Shown piece after piece: positions 32,548 to 38,332 of a stretch of 38,332 nt of DNA. The stretch spans positions 1 to 38,332 of the forward strand of contig NZ_RXLP01000012.1 of assembly GCF_004332295.1 (NCBI RefSeq), in the 5' to 3' direction. Both the position numbers and the translations under genes were made by a program. Below the pieces are notes generated by a model that saw only the letters and a list, made by a program, of their open reading frames with translations, had not been told where the DNA came from and searched no databases. Each line of letters opens with the position of its first letter. The stretch's first letter is position 1. Origin of the DNA: Alloscardovia theropitheci (GTDB taxonomy: Bacteria; Actinomycetota; Actinomycetes; Actinomycetales; Bifidobacteriaceae).

Positions 32548-34005
32548 GTGGCACAACGTAAATCAAAGCATTCAACATCTCATATTCAACGCGCAAAATT
32601 GCCTTTTGCTCCGGCGCACTCTTTTGGATATAAAGCTCCTTTCTCATGGGTTAAAGCGATTGCTGTAGTTTTGGTAGCTGTACTTGTCTTTGCTGGTAGT
32701 GTTTTTGCTAGTGTTTATACGCAATTTGCTCAAACAGTCAGCAATGCCAAGGTCAGTGTCATCTCGCAGAAGAATATAAAACAAGAAATCGTTGACCCTA
32801 ATGCGGGCAAAGCACTTAATCTCGTTGTTTTTGGCACAGATAGCCGAGATGGTGATAATGCTGCTATTAGCGGTGATGGCGCTGAAAATACAGGAAATCA
32901 TCAAGCCGATACCACTATGATTGTGCACATTTCTGCCGATCGAAAGTTTATTGATATCGTGTCCATTCCTCGCGACTCAATAGTTTCCGTACCAAGTTGC
33001 ACCACTTCTAAAGGAACGATTCCTGCTCAGACAAATGTCATGTTTAATTCCATTTTTGCTGAAGCATATAATCAAGGCGGCGACTTAGCATCAGCCGCAA
33101 GCTGCTCGTTGAGCGCGATTAACTCTTTGACTGGTTTGAGCATTTCGCAATTCATTACAGTTGATTTTAGCGGTTTGAAAAATATGATTGATGCGCTAGG
33201 CGGCGTCGATGTATGCATCAGCCAAGACTTTAGTGACGAGAATACTAATATGTCTCTCCAGCATGGTCTTAATCATTTAGACGGTGTGCAAGCTACACAG
33301 TACGCTCGAATTCGCCATGGCATTGGCGATGGCTCTGACGTTATGCGTACAGTTAGACAGCAATATCTTATTAAGATGCTTATTCGAGAAGCCTTAAAGC
33401 AAAACTTCCTCACCAATTTCGATAAGCTCTATCAGCTTGCTACTACCGCACTTCAGTCTTTGAACATCTCTGAGGGAATGGCAGATTCAGGAACATTAAT
33501 TGGTCTAGCATCAAGTTTAAGAAACTTCAAAACTTCAGGAATCTATTCTCAAACAGTTCCTGTAGCTAACTGGGCACAAGATCCTAATCGCGTTGTGTGG
33601 ACCTCCGAGGCAGATACTTTGTGGGATCGTATTAAGAACGACTTACCATTAACTGATGTGCCTTCAGATGCAGATTCATCATCAGATAATTCTGCTTCTT
33701 CTCAGAGCACTCAGTCTGACGCACAGTCTCAAGAGCAGTCTGAACAGAGTACGGATTCTTCAAATAACAATTCTGCTGAGCAAACAAATTCAGATTCAAA
33801 CTCTCAATCTCAAGATGCTAATCAATCAACGCAGACTCCTGATCCAAACACCGGTTTGATTAAGCAAGCAGATGGCACACTCATTGATCCTGCAACAGGC
33901 GGACGCGTCGATCCAGAAACTGGTGTGATTTACTCCCCAACGAGTGGATGGTCTATTGGATTAGCTGATGAATATCTCAACTACACGTTCTGCTCTATTA
34001 GTTAA
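32548..34005 (+). CDS. LytR-CpsA-Psr (LCP) family protein
   Basis: A 485-residue membrane-anchored LCP protein, a family that attaches teichoic acid-like polymers or glycans to peptidoglycan. One membrane segment (about residues 34-58) is followed by the LCP domain: LNLVVFGTDSRDG, DTTMIVHISADRKFIDIVSIPRDS (Arg/Asp pyrophosphate-binding motif), DALGGVDVCISQDF, LDGVQATQYARIRHG. A 65-residue Ser/Gln/Asn-rich linker leads to a C-terminal tail with DGTLIDPATGGRVDPETG. The start is GTG 32548, with AAAGG upstream. It heads an operon with a second LCP gene, an EccC-like ATPase gene and whiB. Confidence 0.93.
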   Translation: MAQRKSKHSTSHIQRAKLPFAPAHSFGYKAPFSWVKAIAVVLVAVLVFAGSVFASVYTQFAQTVSNAKVSVISQKNIKQEIVDPNAGKALNLVVFGTDSRDGDNAAISGDGAENTGNHQADTTMIVHISADRKFIDIVSIPRDSIVSVPSCTTSKGTIPAQTNVMFNSIFAEAYNQGGDLASAASCSLSAINSLTGLSISQFITVDFSGLKNMIDALGGVDVCISQDFSDENTNMSLQHGLNHLDGVQATQYARIRHGIGDGSDVMRTVRQQYLIKMLIREALKQNFLTNFDKLYQLATTALQSLNISEGMADSGTLIGLASSLRNFKTSGIYSQTVPVANWAQDPNRVVWTSEADTLWDRIKNDLPLTDVPSDADSSSDNSASSQSTQSDAQSQEQSEQSTDSSNNNSAEQTNSDSNSQSQDANQSTQTPDPNTGLIKQADGTLIDPATGGRVDPETGVIYSPTSGWSIGLADEYLNYTFCSIS

Positions 34006-34076
34006 TAATCTATCAGTTAAGTGGATATGAATTCCATTATTCATCATTACAAAATACAATTCATGTGAGAAGTACC

Positions 34077-35531
34077 ATGGCGAGAATATCTCAGAACAAC
34101 AGTAGCGATAACGACAAGAGCAAGCATAATGGCGAGCAAACTCCTCCACCGAGCTTTGCTCCCATGCGTTCTCATAATGCAAATCGCGATGTGCCAAACA
34201 ATGGCTCACAGCGCTCATCAGCACAGCGCTCATCTGCACAGCGCGCTTCGGGTAACTCGGCGACTCCACCGAGTTTTTCACCTCGGTCTTCTTCATCGCG
34301 AAACGGCTCTGGGCGCACCGCCACACCTCGCCCACTCGATGGCACCCCACAGTCCTTTACACCACGTCAGTCTGCATCATCTCGCTCGTCGCGCAGCTCA
34401 CAAGGTAGGACAGCTAACTCTTCTACATCGCGAGTGCCATCATCGTCACGTGGCAATGAGTATGCACGCTCTACACCTGCTTCAAGTAATTCTTCGCGAC
34501 CGGCCTCTTTCTCATCATCGCGAGGAGGAGCTTCATCGGTTGCGCCGATGCGAAATGGCGCTGCTGTACGAAAAGGACGTGCAGGACGCATTATCGCTAG
34601 TGTCCTTGCGATAATTCTTGCGATTGCTCTTATCTTCGGTGTTTGGGGGTGGTTCTGGGTAGATAGCCAGCTTAATCGAACAATTGATTTGACGAATGCA
34701 TCAGATAATTCGGCTGCACACAGGTGGCTCATTCTTGGTTCTGATTCGCGCGAAGGTCAAACTGTCGGAAGTGGCGATGCAGGACAACTTACCGGCTTTA
34801 GGACAGACACCATCTTAGTTCTCACTAAGCCACAAAGTGGACCTGCTTCACTCATCTCCATTCCGCGAGACTCATACGTAGAAGTCAATGGCGAAGGAAT
34901 GAAAATTAATTCTGTTGCACAATTTGCTGGCTATGATGCGCTCATTTCTTCGGTCGAAAGCATTACTGGTTCAAAGATTGACCATATCGCACAGATAGGT
35001 TTTGACGGCGTTGCTAATATCGTCGACGCTCTTGATGGTGTTGAATTGTGCTATGACAACGACGTGAATGATCCATACTCTACACTCAATTGGACTGCGG
35101 GATGTCATGTTGCAGATGGCCCTACAGCTTTAGCATTTGCTCGTATGCGTTATGCAGATCCTGAAGGAGATATCGGTCGCGCTAAGCGTCAACGCCAAGT
35201 TATTAGCGCAATTATGCACAAGGCAGCTAGTTCAAGTACCTTGACAAATCCTAGCAAAGCGATTCGCGTTGCTTCTGCCACATTTAAGGCACTATCTGTA
35301 GATAAAAGCGCTAACACTGGTTCGATGATTTCTATGGCTCTTGCTTTTAGAGATGCCTCTGGTTCTCATGGCGTTACAGGAAGTGTCTATTTCGATAACC
35401 TTGATTATGAACCGGGTGGAATCGGCTCAGCAGTTCATCTCGATGCTGAAAAGAATACAGAATTATTTAATTCTCTCAACGCCGGCACTATTTCTGAAGG
35501 AACTTCTGTCGGAGGCTATACCGGCCAGTAA
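34077..35531 (+). CDS. Second LytR-CpsA-Psr family protein with long disordered cytoplasmic tail
   Basis: A 484-residue LCP protein. The first 165 residues are Ser/Arg/Pro-rich and disordered, with a repeated short motif PxSFxPR/M (PPPSFAPMRS, TPPSFSPRSS, TPQSFTPRQS). A membrane helix (about 170-192, IIASVLAIILAIALIFGVWG) and the LCP domain follow (HRWLILGSDSREG, DTILVLTKPQSG, LISIPRDSYVEVNG, IVDALDGVELCYDND, ALAFARMRYADPEGD). It probably acts in parallel with the first LCP protein. ATG 34077 is preferred over GTG 34065 because AGAAG sits between them. The Ser-rich tail may be a kinase target. Confidence 0.92.
   Translation: MARISQNNSSDNDKSKHNGEQTPPPSFAPMRSHNANRDVPNNGSQRSSAQRSSAQRASGNSATPPSFSPRSSSSRNGSGRTATPRPLDGTPQSFTPRQSASSRSSRSSQGRTANSSTSRVPSSSRGNEYARSTPASSNSSRPASFSSSRGGASSVAPMRNGAAVRKGRAGRIIASVLAIILAIALIFGVWGWFWVDSQLNRTIDLTNASDNSAAHRWLILGSDSREGQTVGSGDAGQLTGFRTDTILVLTKPQSGPASLISIPRDSYVEVNGEGMKINSVAQFAGYDALISSVESITGSKIDHIAQIGFDGVANIVDALDGVELCYDNDVNDPYSTLNWTAGCHVADGPTALAFARMRYADPEGDIGRAKRQRQVISAIMHKAASSSTLTNPSKAIRVASATFKALSVDKSANTGSMISMALAFRDASGSHGVTGSVYFDNLDYEPGGIGSAVHLDAEKNTELFNSLNAGTISEGTSVGGYTGQ
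34207..34251 (+). repeat. 15-bp tandem repeat in the LCP gene
   Basis: Three units, CACAGCGCTCATCAG, CACAGCGCTCATCTG and CACAGCGCGCTTCGG, encode the SAQRSSAQRASG-like stretch of the disordered tail. The unit is a multiple of three, so copy changes keep the frame. Confidence 0.8.
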
Positions 35532-35581
35532 TTTACGATTGTATTCACATTCGTTCACATTCCTCCGATGATTTGAATGCC

Positions 35582-37603
35582 ATGCATGCAGCTTTTAAAG
35601 TTGCGTTCATGGCATCATTTATTTCTCGCTTTATCCAAAAGCGTTCTCATCAAGAAGAAGCTTCTACGACGCTAGCAAAAGATACATCACAGCAAACGCG
35701 TCGTCACATTCTTCGCATAATGATGCTCACTGCTCCCCTGCTAACTTATGCATTCATAATCGTATGGATGATACTGAATAAACAATGGGCGTATCTTATA
35801 TTCCTTTTGCCAACTCTTATTATGACGGTGATGTCCCTTGTCATAACGCTTATGAATGAGAAGACTACTACGAGTTCACACGAGGAAACTGCTAAACGCG
35901 CTACCCAAGAACTCACGTCAAAGCAAAAAGACCAGCAGCTTATCGATGAACTTACCCGCTTATATTATGCGCACTCACAAAGTACAGATGAAATCCCTAA
36001 AAGTAACTCTTCTTATGTGTCACAGCACCATTCTTCGAATGTTCATTCATCTCGTACATGTTCACCCAATATCTGCTCACACATATGGAAATCATTAGTT
36101 CATTCTTGGCTTCAACCCACGTGCAGTATAGTGCTCGGAAGTAATGTCTCTGTTGATTTGCCAGCCGATGGTCCGCATGCTCTTATAGCTGGTACGACAG
36201 GATCTGGGAAATCGGTTCTACTTCAACGGTGGGCTGTTGAGCTAGCCAGCCATAACAGCCCAAACGATATTCACTTTGTTTTCCTTGACTTCAAGGGTGG
36301 AGCTACTTTTCACATTGCTCGTATGCTTCCCCACTGTGTTGGTTCAGTAAATAATCTTGATTTAGCGCATGCTGCGCGTGCCATAAGGGCACTTATAGCA
36401 GAAATGATTCGACGAGAAAAAATATTATCGCAGTTTAACGTTTCGTCTGTGGACGACTTACCATACCATGAGCCGAGACTCATTATTATTGCGGATGAAT
36501 TTTTCGTCCTAATCTCTCAATTACCTCAATATTCGCAGCATTTCTCAACCCTTATCTCTCAAGGGCGCTCTCTTGGGATTCACTGCATTATCTGCACACA
36601 AAACCCTATTAACCAAGTGAGCACCCATATCAAAGCCAATATGCCTATTCATATTTGCTTGCGCGTTATTGATGCCTTACAGTCTCTTGATTTTCTTGGT
36701 TCTACCGCTGCTTCTCAGATTCCGCGCTCTATCCAAGGCGGCGCATTTATACACTCAGGGACAGCCATACATCCATGCATTATCAATTTTGCGCGGCTAA
36801 CTTCAGATTTTGTTTCATCCTGTTACGATGCCATGCATTTCATGCGCATGGAAGCTCCACCCCAACTTTTCTCTGGCCCAATGCCAAATACATTAGTTCG
36901 CGATTCTCAAGAAACACCATCGACTAAGCCGACCAGCACTCTTACGATTGGCATGTCCGATGATGGTATGTGCTATCTCCCTTATAAATTTGATTTCTCG
37001 TCCTCACTGACCGACTCACCCCATAATACTGTCATGAGTAATATCAACGCGAAGAAAATTATCGTTCTCACTCATATGCCATTGGAATCGTTATACATGA
37101 ATATGACAAGCATCATACAGTCGCTACAACTGTCATGTTCATTTCAGCAATCGCGCTCCTCTCATATATCGCAGTCGCCTCTCCAAGCCGGAAATCCAAT
37201 CAATACAAAATCAGTAACCCGCATTGTGACACGATGGTTTCCATCATATCCTTCTCATGACGACCCTGAATTATCTGCTCTTCTTCATGACCCCTATACT
37301 CATCTCATAATCGCTGTGCCCACATGGTCACGCTTTCTTAACACAGTTTCTCAGCAAGATAGGCACCTGTGGGAGCAAGCCACAATTATTACTTCATTAG
37401 AAGGCAACTCCATATTCTTATACTCACACCACTCAATTCCACCCGAAATTAAGGAGCTAATCAAAGAATATTCTTCCCCACATCCGCAACGCTGTCTACT
37501 TTTTGATAAAAAACCAATAGTAATTCAATTTTTCTCAATAAATTCTGGCGAAACTCTTGAAAATTTAGACACAGTGTGGTTTCCTATATTGAAGGAAGAT
37601 TAG
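35582..37603 (+). CDS. EccC/FtsK-SpoIIIE-type ATPase with degenerate second domain
   Basis: About 673 residues. Two membrane helices (about residues 45-95) precede a coiled charged part and one intact FtsK/SpoIIIE motor domain: Walker A GTTGSGKS (about 205), FLDFKGGATF (typical of the type VII motor EccC), Walker B LIIIADEF (about 305) and QGRSLGIHCIICTQNP. The C-terminal 250 residues look like a second motor domain without a Walker A. EccC usually has three domains, FtsK one soluble motor and a gamma domain, which is absent here. Export of small helical substrates is the likely role. TTG 35573 is an alternative start; no ribosome site is seen. Confidence 0.85.
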   Translation: MHAAFKVAFMASFISRFIQKRSHQEEASTTLAKDTSQQTRRHILRIMMLTAPLLTYAFIIVWMILNKQWAYLIFLLPTLIMTVMSLVITLMNEKTTTSSHEETAKRATQELTSKQKDQQLIDELTRLYYAHSQSTDEIPKSNSSYVSQHHSSNVHSSRTCSPNICSHIWKSLVHSWLQPTCSIVLGSNVSVDLPADGPHALIAGTTGSGKSVLLQRWAVELASHNSPNDIHFVFLDFKGGATFHIARMLPHCVGSVNNLDLAHAARAIRALIAEMIRREKILSQFNVSSVDDLPYHEPRLIIIADEFFVLISQLPQYSQHFSTLISQGRSLGIHCIICTQNPINQVSTHIKANMPIHICLRVIDALQSLDFLGSTAASQIPRSIQGGAFIHSGTAIHPCIINFARLTSDFVSSCYDAMHFMRMEAPPQLFSGPMPNTLVRDSQETPSTKPTSTLTIGMSDDGMCYLPYKFDFSSSLTDSPHNTVMSNINAKKIIVLTHMPLESLYMNMTSIIQSLQLSCSFQQSRSSHISQSPLQAGNPINTKSVTRIVTRWFPSYPSHDDPELSALLHDPYTHLIIAVPTWSRFLNTVSQQDRHLWEQATIITSLEGNSIFLYSHHSIPPEIKELIKEYSSPHPQRCLLFDKKPIVIQFFSINSGETLENLDTVWFPILKED

Positions 37604-37613
37604 AGGAGGCAAT

Positions 37614-37892
37614 ATGAGCAGTTCCTATGATTGGCGTGCAAAAGCAGCATGCCGCGATAAGGATCCAGAGCTTTTCTTTCCTGTAGGCAATACAGGAGCT
37701 GCATATCAGCAGATTGAAGAAGCTAAAACCGTATGCCGTTCCTGCGAAGTAATTGATTCTTGCTTGCGTACTGCGCTTGACACGAATCAGGATTACGGTG
37801 TGTGGGGCGGTATGAGTGAAGACGAACGCCGTGCACTCAAGCGCCGTGCAATGCGCGCTCGCCGAACTGCTTCGTTAGGTCTACATCACTAG
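37614..37892 (+). CDS. whiB: WhiB-family iron-sulfur transcription factor
   Basis: A 92-residue WhiB protein that holds a [4Fe-4S] cluster through Cys13, Cys41, Cys44 and Cys50 (C-X27-C-X2-C-X5-C). The beta-turn GVWGG (62-66) contacts the sigma-A C-terminal domain, and a basic Lys/Arg tail (RRALKRRAMRARR) binds DNA. Neighbouring envelope genes suggest the WhiB2/WhmD group, which governs division and septum genes in other actinobacteria; this is an inference. AGGAGG lies 7 bases upstream, right after the ATPase stop, so it is in that operon. Confidence 0.95.
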   Translation: MSSSYDWRAKAACRDKDPELFFPVGNTGAAYQQIEEAKTVCRSCEVIDSCLRTALDTNQDYGVWGGMSEDERRALKRRAMRARRTASLGLHH

Positions 37893-37910
37893 TAAGTCGG
37901 TATTTATTAA

Positions 37911-37956
37911 GCAATGTGTGGTTGGTAATCCAAAACGATTACCAACCACACATTGC
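37911..37956. terminator. Bidirectional terminator between whiB and pdtaS
   Basis: A perfect 20-bp stem, starting GCAATGTGTGGTTGG (37911-37930, complement 37937-37956), and a 6-base loop (CAAAAC) lie between convergent genes. TTTAG follows on the plus strand; on the minus strand TTAATAAAT follows. Confidence 0.85.
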
Positions 37957-37975
37957 TTTAGACGTTACATAAACA

Positions 37976-38332
37976 TTATTCAGCAGCACGTAAAGTCATT
38001 GTAAGCTCAATTCGAGTTCCACCATTTTCGCCCGGGGCCCAGTGAATGGAACCATTAAAATCATTTTGCACAAACGTATTTACGATTTGAGTTCCAAGTC
38101 CCGAGCCAGAAGATTTAGCAGACATAGTATCCGCGTCTGCCTCAGAATCGATCCCGATACCATCGTCTTCGATAATGATATGGAGATCATTCGATGCGCG
38201 TAAGGCAGAAATTTGAATATGTCCCTGCTTACGGTCTTCAAATCCGTGCTCAACACAGTTAGTCACAAGTTCCGTCAGAATCAAAGACAGAGGTGTAGCA
38301 TCTTGTGCTGGCATCATGCCAAACTTACCGGC
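37976..38332 (-). CDS. pdtaS: PdtaS-type sensor histidine kinase, C-terminal part
   Basis: The gene is cut by the right edge; the visible 118 residues are the HATPase domain of a HisKA_2/HWE-type kinase. Motifs are PLSLILTELVTNCVEHGFED (N box), IIIEDDGIGI (G1) and GSGLGTQIVNTFV (G2). The frame is open to the window end (AGKFGMMPAQD), so the ATG at 38317 is internal. The match is to PdtaS (Rv3220c type), partner of the ANTAR regulator PdtaR, which is at 5726-6388 here. The usual GAF/PAS sensor part lies outside. It is convergent with whiB and separated by a strong terminator. Confidence 0.85.
   Translation of the reverse strand, partial: AGKFGMMPAQDATPLSLILTELVTNCVEHGFEDRKQGHIQISALRASNDLHIIIEDDGIGIDSEADADTMSAKSSGSGLGTQIVNTFVQNDFNGSIHWAPGENGGTRIELTMTLRAAE

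Noticed and set aside
33656-33859. Low-complexity Ser/Gln/Asn-rich stretch as a CRISPR or repeat array
   Set aside because: It is an irregular coding linker of the first LCP protein, with no constant repeat and spacer pattern.

Overview
The window comes from a low-GC member of the Bifidobacteriaceae, most likely Gardnerella or a close relative such as Alloscardovia. The gene content is actinobacterial: WhiB, CarD, an ANTAR response regulator with its PdtaS-type kinase, a PolA without a proofreading site, a class I tRNA-Leu(CAA) and a TCGAAC-N4-GTTCGA SOS box. The sequence is AT-rich compared with typical bifidobacteria. The genus is inferred from general resemblance, not from a search.

Region 1 (1-1540, minus strand) is accessory. 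It is a tight four-gene operon: two small helical proteins, a membrane-anchored DUF1310-like protein, and a GHSLG lipase cut by the window edge. The layout resembles the type VII-secreted lipase toxin modules known from Firmicutes.

Region 2 (1598-17053, almost all minus strand) is housekeeping: a Nif3-like protein, polA, pdtaR, tRNA-Leu, pyk, a GNAT acetyltransferase, a TerC-family protein, uvrB, coaE, an MDR dehydrogenase, rpsA and folD. Strong hairpins lie downstream of polA, pdtaR, pyk and rpsA.

Region 3 (17181-25791) holds a Zn/Mn-type ABC importer operon (plus), carD (minus), a two-component system whose kinase has almost no extracellular part, an SOS-controlled umuD-umuC pair, and a comF-like gene that overlaps the end of umuC.

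Region 4 (25939-38332) is a cell-envelope block. It contains a HAD phosphatase fused in one frame to an OmpR-type winged helix, a divergent metallopeptidase-like gene, a secreted DUF5719-like protein, a large GT2 membrane glycosyltransferase, two LytR-CpsA-Psr proteins, an EccC/FtsK-like ATPase, whiB and the C-terminal end of pdtaS. The kinase PdtaS and its likely partner PdtaR are therefore about 32 kb apart.

The two most unusual items are the HAD-winged-helix fusion (25939-27030), which shares a compact divergent promoter region with the metallopeptidase-like gene, and the type VII-style lipase module at the left edge, found in the same window as an EccC-like ATPase.
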